This document shows positions 14,541 through 22,008 of a stretch of 22,814 nt of DNA, piece by piece; positions within the stretch are counted from its first letter, which is position 1, and every line of letters starts with the position of its first letter. The stretch spans positions 1 to 22,814 of the forward strand of contig JAEYWT010000374.1 in the NCBI GenBank assembly GCA_023428865.1, given 5' to 3'. Position numbers and translations under genes: made by a program. This DNA comes from Bacteroidota bacterium. Lineage in GTDB: Bacteria > Bacteroidota > Bacteroidia > Flavobacteriales_F > PHOS-HE28. The notes under the pieces are model-generated. The model had not been told where the DNA came from. It worked only from the letters and a program-made list of their open reading frames with translations, and did not search any database.

Positions 14541-15779
14541 ATGAACGTCTACGCCTTCATCACGCCCATCGTGGTGCTACTGCTGCTGCTGGAGATCATC
14601 ATCAGTATGCGCTTGAAGAAAGGTGTGTACCACGTCCAGGACACTATCGCCAACCTCGGCACTGGCATCGGCAACCAATGCATCAATCTCGCGGTGGCAT
14701 TCTTCGTGTACAAGTGGTACGGCTGGCTGCACCAGTTCGCGCCATGGTCCATCCCCACCACCTGGTACAACATGCTGGGTCTGTTGATCATCTCCGACTT
14801 CATCTTCTATTGGTTCCACCGCACCGGCCACCGGGTCAACATTTTCTGGGCCGCGCATATGCCACACCATAGCAGTGAAGAGATGAACCTCTCCGTTGGT
14901 CTGCGCGCGAGCTTCACGCAACGGCTGTTCCAATTCCTCTTCTTCGACTGGGTTCTTGTTCTGGTGGGCTTCACCCCGGAACAGGTCTATGCCGTAGCCG
15001 CCGTACACCTGTTGCTGGCCTACTGGCACCACACCCGGCTGATCAAGCGTTTGGGTTGGATAGAGCGCTTCTTCGTAACACCGAGCCACCATCGCGTACA
15101 CCACGGCGTTAATCCGCAGTACATCGACAAGAACTACTCGGAGTTCCTGATCATTTGGGACAAGCTCTTCGGCAGCTACGAAGAGGAAGTGGAAGAAGTG
15201 TGTTACGGCATCACCCATCCGCCGCGTTCGTGGAACCCCTTACTCATCAACTTCCAGTTCTGGCGCCAGCTCGTTAGCGATGCAAGGGACACCCGCAGTT
15301 GGTGGGACAAGTTGCGCATCTGGTTCATGCCCACCGGCTGGCGCCCTGCCGATCTGCGCAGTGAAGCAGGACCCGAACGCATCGGCTACACCCTCGCCGA
15401 ACAGGTGAAATTCCGCACTGAACCGTTCGCTAAGATGACCGGCTATCTTCTGGCGCAGGTCGCACTTGGCTTGGTGTACATGTACGTTGCCATCAACATG
15501 CAATGGCCACTTTCCGCACTGGATCGCTTGGTGCTTTCCATTGGTCTGTTCGGCATGATCATTAGCTGGGGTGGCATCCTTCAAGCGCGCCGCTGGGCCA
15601 TTCCGTTGGAGATCCTCCGTACGCTTTACATGGCGGGCACTGTGGTCTTCGTACTACATCGCACGGCACTACTCCCGTGGACCAGCTGGCTCACCGTATT
15701 CGTGGCCCTGGCAGCCGGCATCAGCATCACCTACTTCAGCTATCGCATCCTAAACCAGCGGTCGGCTGTGGCCAGGTGA
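14541..15779 (+). CDS. Fatty acid hydroxylase/sterol desaturase family membrane enzyme
   Basis: The 412-residue integral membrane protein carries the histidine boxes that bind the di-iron centre: HRTGH (93-97), HMPHH (106-110), HH at 163-164 and HHRVHH (183-188). These are typical of the fatty acid hydroxylase superfamily, including alkylglycerol monooxygenase and sterol desaturases. Several helices precede the boxes, and a C-terminal block of about four more helices (residues 300-400) follows, an arrangement also seen in alkylglycerol monooxygenase-like proteins. It probably hydroxylates or desaturates a lipid in the inner membrane; the substrate is unknown. I chose the ATG at 14541 over a TTG four codons upstream because the -7-like box would overlap that TTG. 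Its stop directly abuts the convergent cvpA stop. Confidence 0.92.
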   Translation: MNVYAFITPIVVLLLLLEIIISMRLKKGVYHVQDTIANLGTGIGNQCINLAVAFFVYKWYGWLHQFAPWSIPTTWYNMLGLLIISDFIFYWFHRTGHRVNIFWAAHMPHHSSEEMNLSVGLRASFTQRLFQFLFFDWVLVLVGFTPEQVYAVAAVHLLLAYWHHTRLIKRLGWIERFFVTPSHHRVHHGVNPQYIDKNYSEFLIIWDKLFGSYEEEVEEVCYGITHPPRSWNPLLINFQFWRQLVSDARDTRSWWDKLRIWFMPTGWRPADLRSEAGPERIGYTLAEQVKFRTEPFAKMTGYLLAQVALGLVYMYVAINMQWPLSALDRLVLSIGLFGMIISWGGILQARRWAIPLEILRTLYMAGTVVFVLHRTALLPWTSWLTVFVALAAGISITYFSYRILNQRSAVAR

Positions 15780-16301
15780 TCACTGCACCACTTTGTCCAA
15801 CTCTTCCTTCGCCCGGTCCATAGCGTTCTTCACCCACTTGGTCTCTGCCAGTGCGGGCACGAATAGCGGCGCGAACGCACGCACGGGTGTGTAAAGGGTT
15901 GATCCATCGCGGGCGTCTTCTGGCGGCATCTCCCCATCGGAATAGCCCACCAGCAGGTTCAACAACACACTAAGAGTGAATAGCGCACGCAGGGCACCGA
16001 AGAAAACACCACCGATCTTGTTGGGCAGGCTGAGCTGCGCGATGTCGATCAGCGTGGTAAGGAAGCGCGCGAAGAGATGGATGGCCACCACCACGATGAT
16101 GAAGGTGACCAGGAAGGCCAGCGCCGCATTGTCCACTCCCAGTCCGGTGGCGGCTGCAACCCGTTCACTGAAATGGATAGCCGCCCAAACGGCCACCACG
16201 AACGCCACAAGCGACGCCAGTTCTACGATCAGGCCGCGCGAAAAGCCTTTGACTGCAGCGAAAAGTGCAAGCGCGATGATGGTCCAGTCGATCCAATTCA
16301 T
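15780..16301 (-). CDS. cvpA: CvpA family membrane protein
   Basis: The 173-residue protein has the CvpA layout: MNWIDWTIIALALFAAVKGF at the N-terminus, followed by three more hydrophobic helices (about residues 25-45, 60-85 and 95-120) and a soluble C-terminal tail. The NKIGGVFFGALRALFTL segment is a recognisable family mark. CvpA proteins sit in the inner membrane and are linked in enterobacteria to colicin V production and envelope integrity; the biochemical role is not known. It is divergent from the small conserved gene at 16357, and its TGA stop forms the palindrome TGATCA with the stop of the opposite gene, so no untranslated gap exists between them. Confidence 0.92.
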   Translation of the reverse strand: MNWIDWTIIALALFAAVKGFSRGLIVELASLVAFVVAVWAAIHFSERVAAATGLGVDNAALAFLVTFIIVVVAIHLFARFLTTLIDIAQLSLPNKIGGVFFGALRALFTLSVLLNLLVGYSDGEMPPEDARDGSTLYTPVRAFAPLFVPALAETKWVKNAMDRAKEELDKVVQ

Positions 16302-16356
16302 GCCATGGTGCGAGTTGGTGAAGATCTGAAGAACTTCGCGCCCTCATTCAACGACC

Positions 16357-16689
16357 GTGGACCTAGCATTCGAAAAACGTTGGCGCGACCTGGTAACGAA
16401 GCTCTCCAAGCGCTTCGATGCCGGCACACTGGACCTCAATGCCGTGCTCTTCCTGATCGGTGTTCAAGAGTTGGGGCAGCACGCTCGCGACTTCAAGAAG
16501 GACGAGAAGGTGGCGCTCATGCACATCGCCATCTGCGTAGTGTTGTTGCCCTATGGCTACTACCGCGAGTTGGGCAGGGATGCTGACGGTTGGCCGCACT
16601 TCGAACGTGTGCGCGAGCTACCCGCATTGGCAGCCGAAGAACAGGAGCGGTTGATGAAGGAGGCCGTACTAGGCTATTTCGAGGCCTAA
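16357..16689 (+). CDS. Conserved hypothetical protein, about 110 residues
   Basis: The cytoplasmic 110-residue protein begins at a GTG; no ATG is available before an in-frame stop at 16327. It contains LDLNAVLFLIGVQELGQHAR (26-45), a KKDEKVALMHIA segment (47-58) and YGYYRELGRDADGWPHFERV (66-85). I believe homologues are widespread in Bacteroidota and annotated only as hypothetical, but this is recollection, not a search result. Predicted structure is mainly helical. It lies divergent to cvpA with 55 bp between them and convergent with the lipoprotein gene, with only 4 bp between the stops. No function can be given. Confidence 0.8.
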   Translation: MDLAFEKRWRDLVTKLSKRFDAGTLDLNAVLFLIGVQELGQHARDFKKDEKVALMHIAICVVLLPYGYYRELGRDADGWPHFERVRELPALAAEEQERLMKEAVLGYFEA

Positions 16690-16693
16690 GTGC

Positions 16694-17113
16694 CTAGTCG
16701 GGCTTACGCTCCAGAATGAGCGTTTGTTCGTTGGTCTCCTCTTCCAGGATCTTGATGATCCCCTCGGCGAACATGGTGTCCTTGTCGGCAAGGATATCCA
16801 ACACGGCAAAGCCTGCCTGCCCTTGCTCGTAGAGTCCGGAGTAGTCGAACTCCACGGTGCCGTTGCCCTTGGTCTTGCCTTCCTGCAGCAATCGCGTAAG
16901 GTCTGGCTTGGCTGGGACCGTAGGATTAGCAAAAAGCTTAACGGCTACATCGGGCACCAAGGCACCGTCGGGGTCCTTCACGGTGATCACCACGGTGGTG
17001 GGCTTTTCCTTGTTGCACGCGGTGGAACCGAAGGCGACCAGGACGATCATCAACGCGTTGATCAATACCCGTGTACCCAGCAGGCTGGAGCGGCGGATGT
17101 TGGAAGTGACCAT
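16694..17113 (-). CDS. Small lipoprotein with Ig-like/carboxypeptidase-regulatory-like domain
   Basis: The 139-residue protein begins at the ATG at 17113. A basic stretch (residues 7-15) and a hydrophobic core (16-29) lead to the lipobox STAC with Cys33, so it should be lipid-anchored. The mature part contains TVVITVKDPDGALVPDVAVK, which matches the first strands of carboxypeptidase-regulatory-like or transthyretin-like beta-sandwich domains common in Bacteroidota surface proteins. The second half (VEFDYSGLYEQGQAGFAVLD) looks like the same sandwich. An upstream ORF extension to 17143 adds ten residues lacking signal-peptide features. It is divergent from the cyclophilin gene; the 44-bp gap holds that gene's likely promoter. 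Confidence 0.75.
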   Translation of the reverse strand: MVTSNIRRSSLLGTRVLINALMIVLVAFGSTACNKEKPTTVVITVKDPDGALVPDVAVKLFANPTVPAKPDLTRLLQEGKTKGNGTVEFDYSGLYEQGQAGFAVLDILADKDTMFAEGIIKILEEETNEQTLILERKPD

Positions 17114-17118
17114 TGGGT

Positions 17119-17126
17119 TACTTTTG
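17119..17126 (+). promoter_or_regulatory. Promoter for the cyclophilin-pheS run
   Basis: TACTTTTG is a perfect match to TAnnTTTG. A TTG at 17100-17102 lies 16 bp upstream and could be the -33 element, inside the lipoprotein gene. Transcription would begin near 17131, giving a leader of about 25 nt before the ATG at 17158. Confidence 0.6.
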
Positions 17127-17130
17127 GGGC

Positions 17131-17145
17131 CCTTGGAAACCAAGG
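17131..17145. repeat. 6-bp inverted repeat in the cyclophilin leader
   Basis: CCTTGG and CCAAGG flank AAA. It begins near the predicted transcription start, so it could be an operator or a small leader hairpin just ahead of the AGGAGG that directly touches the ATG at 17158. Confidence 0.35.
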
Positions 17146-17157
17146 ACTTTTAGGAGG

Positions 17158-17874
17158 ATGTCAAAGATAAGCAAGTCGCCCGTACCGCGCATGCTCTGGC
17201 TCTTCGGCCTTATGACCGTCCTCGGTATGCTAGGGTTGCCTCGCACCACACTGGCTCAGCAGCCTCCGTTGCGCCAATTGGTGGAAGTGCGCACTCGGTT
17301 GGGCACCATGGTAGTGGCCTTGTACAACGAAACTCCCGAGCACCGCGACCGCTTCATTTCCAGGGTGAAAGCGCACGAAATGGACAGCCTGCTCTTCCAC
17401 CGGGTGGTGCCCGGGTTGGGCATTGAAGGGGGCGACCCGGCCTCCAAGAACGCCGCACCGGGCACACCACTAGGCCTTGATGCCGACAGCCTTGGCCTGC
17501 CCCTGACCGTGGTTCCGGGCATGATCCACCGGAAAGCCGTGCTTACCGCCTCCCCGGCTGGAGATGGTCCGGAACTGGCCCGTCGTTCGCACCGCGACCT
17601 GTTCTTGATCGTGCTGGGCGTACCCTACGAGAGTTCTGAACTGGACCGGGTGGCTGCTCGGAACACCGCTTTGGGCGCGCCGTTCACCTACAGCGAACAA
17701 GACCGCCGTATCTATGCCACAGTGGGCGGCCAGCCAAGACTGGATGGTTCATATACCGTTTTCGGTGAAGTGGTGGATGGCCTGGAGGTGATCGATGCCA
17801 TAGCGGCCAGCCCCTGCAACACGTGGGACCGACCCATGGAGGACATACGGATGTACATGCGACTATTGCCATGA
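17158..17874 (+). CDS. Secreted cyclophilin-type peptidylprolyl isomerase, possibly low-activity
   Basis: The 238-residue protein has a signal peptide (hydrophobic residues 12-27, cleavage likely after TTLAQ) and then a cyclophilin fold: VEVRTRLGTMVVALYNETP (42-60), LFHRVVPGLGIEGGDP (79-94) and DGSYTVFGEVVDGLEVIDAI (196-215). Arg82 matches the key arginine of cyclophilin A, but the following FMxQ is LGIE, the GSQFFI strand is RDLFLI, and the active-site His equivalent in 'LDGKHVVFG' is Tyr, so catalysis may be weak and the protein may act as a chaperone-like binder. The ATG at 17158 is preferred over a TTG at 17113, which would abolish the signal peptide. An AGGAGG touches the ATG. The stop overlaps the pheS start by four bases. 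Confidence 0.88.
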   Translation: MSKISKSPVPRMLWLFGLMTVLGMLGLPRTTLAQQPPLRQLVEVRTRLGTMVVALYNETPEHRDRFISRVKAHEMDSLLFHRVVPGLGIEGGDPASKNAAPGTPLGLDADSLGLPLTVVPGMIHRKAVLTASPAGDGPELARRSHRDLFLIVLGVPYESSELDRVAARNTALGAPFTYSEQDRRIYATVGGQPRLDGSYTVFGEVVDGLEVIDAIAASPCNTWDRPMEDIRMYMRLLP

Positions 17875-18908
17875 GCTTGACCGAACGCATCGCCGCCTTG
17901 GAGGCGGAACTGGAGAACGCCAAGGCCCGCACGGCCGATGAAGTGGAGAAATTCCGCGTGGCCATGCTGGGCCGCAATGGAGCGGTGACCGAACTCTTCG
18001 AGGCCTTCAAACAAGTGGCCGGTGAGGAGAAACGTGCACTCGGCCAACGCATGAACCTGCTGAAGCAGTCCGCGCAAGCCCGGTTGGAAACCTTGCGCGC
18101 TTCAGTCCACAGCAGCGACACCACGTCCAGCGGTCCATCGATCGATCTGAGCGCACCGGCACTCACCGAGCAGCTCGGCAGCCACCACCCCATTTCCATC
18201 ATCCGCGATCGCATCGTGGAGGTGTTCGGTCGTATCGGCTTCACGGTAAGCCAAGGCCCGGAGGTTGAAGATGATCACCACAACTTCGGTGCGCTCAACT
18301 TCGCTCCGGACCATCCTGCACGCGACATGCAGGACACCTTCTTCGTGGAAGGTGATGACCGCGCGCTGCGCACCCACACGAGCAGCGTTCAAGTGCGCGT
18401 GATGGAGAACACCAAACCGCCGATCCGCACCGTGTCGCCGGGCCGGGTGTACCGCAACGAAGCCATCAGCGCCCGCGCGCATTGCATGTTCCACCAAGTG
18501 GAAGGCTTGTATGTGGACAAGGGCGTGAGCTTCGCGGAACTGAAGGGCACGCTCGACTACTTCACCAAAAGCATGTTCGGCCCCGACGTCACCATTCGCA
18601 TGCGGCCGAGCTACTTCCCCTTCACTGAGCCAAGTGCCGAGGTGGATATGAGCTGCAGCATCTGCGGCGGTTCTGGCTGCAACATCTGTAAACACAGCGG
18701 GTGGGTGGAGATCATGGGTTGTGGCATGGTCGATCCTGCGGTGCTGATGAACTGCGGCATCGATCCAGAGGTATACAGCGGCTTCGCCTTCGGCATGGGT
18801 GTAGAGCGTATCGCACAATTGATCTACCGCGTGCCCGACCTACGGATGTACTGGGAGAACGACGTGCGTTTCCTCGATCAGTTCACAGCGGCCACCTTCC
18901 GTCGCTGA
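17871..18908 (+). CDS. pheS: Phenylalanine--tRNA ligase alpha subunit
   Basis: The 345-residue protein is the catalytic alpha subunit of the cytoplasmic phenylalanyl-tRNA synthetase. It has the N-terminal coiled coil (about residues 1-80), the HPISIIRDRIVEVFGRIGF segment (106-124), motif 2 (RVYRNEAISARAHCMFHQVE, 192-211) and motif 3 (GFAFGMGVERIAQLIYRVPD, 304-323). A four-cysteine knuckle (C262, C265, C270, C273) is present, as in many bacterial PheS. The true start is the ATG at 17871, which gives MSLTERIAALEAEL; an earlier in-frame ATG at 17823 lies inside the cyclophilin gene. The beta subunit gene pheT is not in the window, so the two are unlinked here, which is common in Bacteroidota. 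Confidence 0.97.
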   Translation: MSLTERIAALEAELENAKARTADEVEKFRVAMLGRNGAVTELFEAFKQVAGEEKRALGQRMNLLKQSAQARLETLRASVHSSDTTSSGPSIDLSAPALTEQLGSHHPISIIRDRIVEVFGRIGFTVSQGPEVEDDHHNFGALNFAPDHPARDMQDTFFVEGDDRALRTHTSSVQVRVMENTKPPIRTVSPGRVYRNEAISARAHCMFHQVEGLYVDKGVSFAELKGTLDYFTKSMFGPDVTIRMRPSYFPFTEPSAEVDMSCSICGGSGCNICKHSGWVEIMGCGMVDPAVLMNCGIDPEVYSGFAFGMGVERIAQLIYRVPDLRMYWENDVRFLDQFTAATFRR

Positions 18909-18914
18909 TACAGC

Positions 18915-20165
18915 ATGGCAGCGGATCTCCGCACGCAGGTCTGCATACTCGGTGGCGGCCCGGGAGGCTGTTCTGCCGCACTACAGCTGGCGCGACATGG
19001 AACCTCCGTGGTGCTGTTGGAAAAGAGCACCTTCCCGCGAGACAAGGTGTGCGGCGATGCATTGAGCGGCAAGGTGATGCGCACGTTGGAGCGCTTGGAT
19101 CCCGAACTGGCCACGGCGGTGAAGAGCGAGTCCACGGCCATGCCGAGTTGGGGTGTCACCTTTGTTGCCCCAAGCGGGCGGGCGTTGCGTGTACCCTTCT
19201 CCCGCCACACAGGCCAAGGCGAAGCCCCAGGCGTGATCCTGCCCCGGCTTCGGTTCGATGATCTGCTCTTCCAACGCGTGAAGCGCACACCTGGTATCAC
19301 CTGCTTGGAGAACGCCACGGCCCGCACTTTTCTGCGCGAAGGCGAGATGTGGTCGATCACCTGCGTAGATGGAACCACCGTTCAGGCACCATTCATCATT
19401 GATGCTTCCGGTGCCAATTCACACTTTGCCCGTAACGTGGCCCAGCTTGCGCTGGAGCCCAAACACCACGCCGCAGGAGTACGTGCCTACTACCGTGGCG
19501 TGCGCGATCTGGATCCGCAAGGGTTCATCGAACTCATCTTCCTGAAGGACCTGCTGCCCGGCTACCTCTGGGTATTCCCCCTGCCTAGTGGGCGCGCGAA
19601 CGTGGGCCTTGGCCTCCGCAGCGATGTGGTGCGCGAGCGCCGGGCCGACCTGAAGAAGCTGCTGGTCGATCTGGTCACCACACACCCGCAATTGAAGGCT
19701 CGGTTCGCAGACGCGGAACTAGTGAGTGGCGTGCAGGGCATGGGGCTTCCGCTCGCCAGCAAGCGAAGAGCGCTGAGCGGAAACGGATACATGCTCGTAG
19801 GCGATGCGGGCCATTTGATCGACCCCTTCACCGGAGAAGGCATCAGTCATGCCATGATCAGCGGCGTGTACGCTGCGGATGTCGCAAGCGAGCTCTTGCA
19901 ACAGACCGATCTCTCTGCACGCGCCACCAAGCGCTACGATGAACGCGTGTGGAAGCGCCTCGGCAAGGAGCTTGCCATCAGCACACGCCTGCAACGGATG
20001 GCGAACCAAGCCTGGTTATTCGACTTCGTGGTGGACCGCGCGAACAAGAATCCAGCGTTGGCGGACACGATCAGCAGCATGTTCACCGACCTGGACCTAC
20101 GCGAACGGCTGAAGAGACCAGGCTTTTACATGGACCTGCTGTTAGGTCGTGTCCTGAAACGCTGA
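18915..20165 (+). CDS. Geranylgeranyl-reductase-family FAD-dependent oxidoreductase
   Basis: The 416-residue flavoprotein has the Rossmann dinucleotide motif GGGPGGCS (13-20), a FPRDKVCGDALSG segment near 43-55 that is typical of geranylgeranyl reductases, and the second FAD motif VGDAGHLIDPFTGEGISHAM (295-314). The family reduces isoprenoid double bonds in chlorophyll, quinone or archaeal-type lipid synthesis, while in Bacteroidota most members have unknown substrates; menaquinone side-chain or carotenoid-like isoprenoids are possible. It begins 6 bp after pheS and is likely on the same transcript. The stop is 4 bp from the stop of the convergent methyltransferase gene. Confidence 0.9.
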   Translation: MAADLRTQVCILGGGPGGCSAALQLARHGTSVVLLEKSTFPRDKVCGDALSGKVMRTLERLDPELATAVKSESTAMPSWGVTFVAPSGRALRVPFSRHTGQGEAPGVILPRLRFDDLLFQRVKRTPGITCLENATARTFLREGEMWSITCVDGTTVQAPFIIDASGANSHFARNVAQLALEPKHHAAGVRAYYRGVRDLDPQGFIELIFLKDLLPGYLWVFPLPSGRANVGLGLRSDVVRERRADLKKLLVDLVTTHPQLKARFADAELVSGVQGMGLPLASKRRALSGNGYMLVGDAGHLIDPFTGEGISHAMISGVYAADVASELLQQTDLSARATKRYDERVWKRLGKELAISTRLQRMANQAWLFDFVVDRANKNPALADTISSMFTDLDLRERLKRPGFYMDLLLGRVLKR

Positions 20166-20169
20166 GCTA

Positions 20170-20913
20170 TCAGCGGCGCTGCGCCACCACGAACCAATCC
20201 CAAGGGTAGGGTGCCTTCATCCACTTGGGTGGATCGGTGAACTCGGTGGACCATGGGTACTCCAGCTTCTCCATAGCGATGACGTTGAATCCCTTGTCTG
20301 CCAGCAACGCTTCCAGTTCTTCCTTCAGGTAATGTTTGGTCGGCACATTGTCTATGTACACGGTGCCGTGCTCCAAGCCCTTGCTGTTCAGCGCCGCCTT
20401 CTGCTGGGCTTCTTTCGGATCCATGCCCATCCGCAGGTTCCATTGCAAGTGGCGATAAGCGGTGAGCAATGCGGAATTCAACGATGGCACCACGAGCAGT
20501 AAATGACCACCACGCTTCACACTGCGGCAGGTGCGGTCCACCAGTGGTTCCCTGATCTCCAACGATGCGTTCAACAAGGTGTTGATGCAGAGCACCACAT
20601 CGGTGGCCGGGTAACTGTTACGGTCCTTGCTCAGGTCAGCATGCACATAGTCGATGTTCGAATACCCTTCGCAGCTCCGCTCGGCCACCTCCAGGCACTG
20701 ACTGCTCACATCCACAGCATACACCTTCTCGTATCGATCGGCCAACATGGGCAGGGTGCGGCCAACGCCGCATCCCAGATCGGTGGCTACCACACCCGGG
20801 CCCGAAAGTTCGTTCACCCAATGGGCGATGTAGCCCTTCTTGTCGTTGGCCGGCACGTTGAAGATCTCCTCTTCAAAGCTCTCCGCTACATGGTCCCAAT
20901 CGCGTTCGTTCAT
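20170..20913 (-). CDS. Class I SAM-dependent methyltransferase
   Basis: The 247-residue protein shows a Rossmann methyltransferase fold: motif I DLGCGVGR (45-52), the acidic end of strand 2 (VYAVDVSSQC, 64-73), motif II/III around ADLSKDRNSYPATDVVLCIN and LLLVVPSLNSALL. The N-terminus MNERDWDHVAESFEEEIFNV resembles the leader of ubiquinone/menaquinone-type methyltransferases but the substrate cannot be told. The C-terminal segment (EYPWSTEFTDPPKWMKAPYP) is unusually rich in Trp and Pro and may form the substrate lid. It is divergent from the AEC transporter with 180 bp between; no clear promoter box could be placed for it. Confidence 0.88.
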   Translation of the reverse strand: MNERDWDHVAESFEEEIFNVPANDKKGYIAHWVNELSGPGVVATDLGCGVGRTLPMLADRYEKVYAVDVSSQCLEVAERSCEGYSNIDYVHADLSKDRNSYPATDVVLCINTLLNASLEIREPLVDRTCRSVKRGGHLLLVVPSLNSALLTAYRHLQWNLRMGMDPKEAQQKAALNSKGLEHGTVYIDNVPTKHYLKEELEALLADKGFNVIAMEKLEYPWSTEFTDPPKWMKAPYPWDWFVVAQRR

Positions 20914-21077
20914 GCGCTACGTGTTATGCAGCAACGCGTTCGGTGAGGGAGAATGGGATGTGCGCTGCTGCGGGTGATATGTGGAAGGACAAGGTATCCC
21001 CCTCCGCCATCCGTGATGCGCTGCCATCTACTGCGGTATCCACGATCAGGCGTTGATCTGCAGTGTTTGCCACGCAT

Positions 21078-21085
21078 TTCCTTTG
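21078..21085 (+). promoter_or_regulatory. Candidate promoter for the AEC transporter
   Basis: TTCCTTTG has one mismatch to TAnnTTTG and ends 8 bases before the ATG at 21094. A TTG at 21053-21055 lies 22 bp upstream, within reach of a -33 element. Confidence 0.45.
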
Positions 21086-21093
21086 CGGCACAA

Positions 21094-22005
21094 ATGGACA
21101 GCCTCTTCCTACTCGTGTTCTGCTTGCTAGCGGGCGTACTGCTACAGCACGTGCCGAGCTTTCCCAAGAACGCGGCGATCACTTTGAACCAGTACGTGCT
21201 CTATGCTCCACTACCGGCGTTGGCATTGTACCACATCCCGGAGATCAGTGGTGGCGCAGAGCTATTGTTCCCTATTGCCGTCGCGTGGATCTGTTTCGGT
21301 GTAGCCTGGCTCTTCTTCGGTGGGCTTCGGCGCGTCTTCGGTTGGTCGCGCAAGCTCACGGGCTGCCTCATCCTGTGTGCGGGTCTTGGCAATACGTCGT
21401 TCGTTGGTTTTCCGGTGATCGAGGCTGCCTATGGAAAAGATGCACTAGGCACCGCGCTACTGGTGGATCAACCAGGATCCTTCGTGGTATTGTCCACATT
21501 GGGCATCATCGTGGCTACCATCTATTCTCGCCAACAGGTGGACGTGCTCACCATGTCGAAGAAGATCCTGCTTTTTCCGCCTTTCATCGGATTCGCATTC
21601 GCCGTGCTCATGAACGTGTTCGATCTGCACTTCTCCGAAGGCGTGCGTGGTGGTCTGTTGCGTATCGGCAACTCGGTCACCCCCGTTGCGCTGATCGCCG
21701 TGGGTCTTCAGTTGCGCATCGAGAAGCGTAGCAAACACTGGGGTTTCCTCGGCTTGGGGCTTACCTACAAACTACTCCTCGCGCCAGCCTTGATCTTCCT
21801 CCTCTACGTGGTGGTGCTGGATGGGACCGGCAAGGTGGTGCGCGTATCGGTCTTGGAAAGCGCCATGGCACCCATGATCACCGCCACCATACTGGCCTCG
21901 TCGCACGGCCTCAAACCGCGCTTGGCCAACATGATGGTGGGCATCGGCATACCACTGTCCTTACTTACGGTGGCACTGTGGTACTACGTGCTTGGGTGGA
22001 TCTAG
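21094..22005 (+). CDS. AEC (auxin efflux carrier) family transporter
   Basis: The 303-residue inner-membrane protein has about ten hydrophobic helices in two groups of five, the layout of AEC transporters. Marks include NQYVLYAPLPALALYHIPEI (29-48), GCLILCAGLGNTSFVGFPVI (about 90-110), where the conserved Gly-Asn-rich crossover helix lies, and MAPMITATILASSHGL in the second half. Substrates of bacterial members include malate, malonate and other organic anions; the sequence does not decide. The open frame reaches back to 20953, but those 47 residues are hydrophilic and unlike the family; the ATG at 21094 starts directly with the first helix. The stop lies 3 bp from the stop of pyk. Confidence 0.88.
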   Translation: MDSLFLLVFCLLAGVLLQHVPSFPKNAAITLNQYVLYAPLPALALYHIPEISGGAELLFPIAVAWICFGVAWLFFGGLRRVFGWSRKLTGCLILCAGLGNTSFVGFPVIEAAYGKDALGTALLVDQPGSFVVLSTLGIIVATIYSRQQVDVLTMSKKILLFPPFIGFAFAVLMNVFDLHFSEGVRGGLLRIGNSVTPVALIAVGLQLRIEKRSKHWGFLGLGLTYKLLLAPALIFLLYVVVLDGTGKVVRVSVLESAMAPMITATILASSHGLKPRLANMMVGIGIPLSLLTVALWYYVLGWI

Positions 22006-22008
22006 CCG

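Noticed and set aside
18654..18692. Four-cysteine knuckle in PheS as a novel metal site
   Set aside because: The CxxC...CxxC feature is common in bacterial PheS, so it is not new.
20953..21093. N-terminal extension of the AEC transporter
   Set aside because: It is hydrophilic and lacks family similarity; the proper first helix starts at the ATG at 21094, which is preceded by a promoter-like box.
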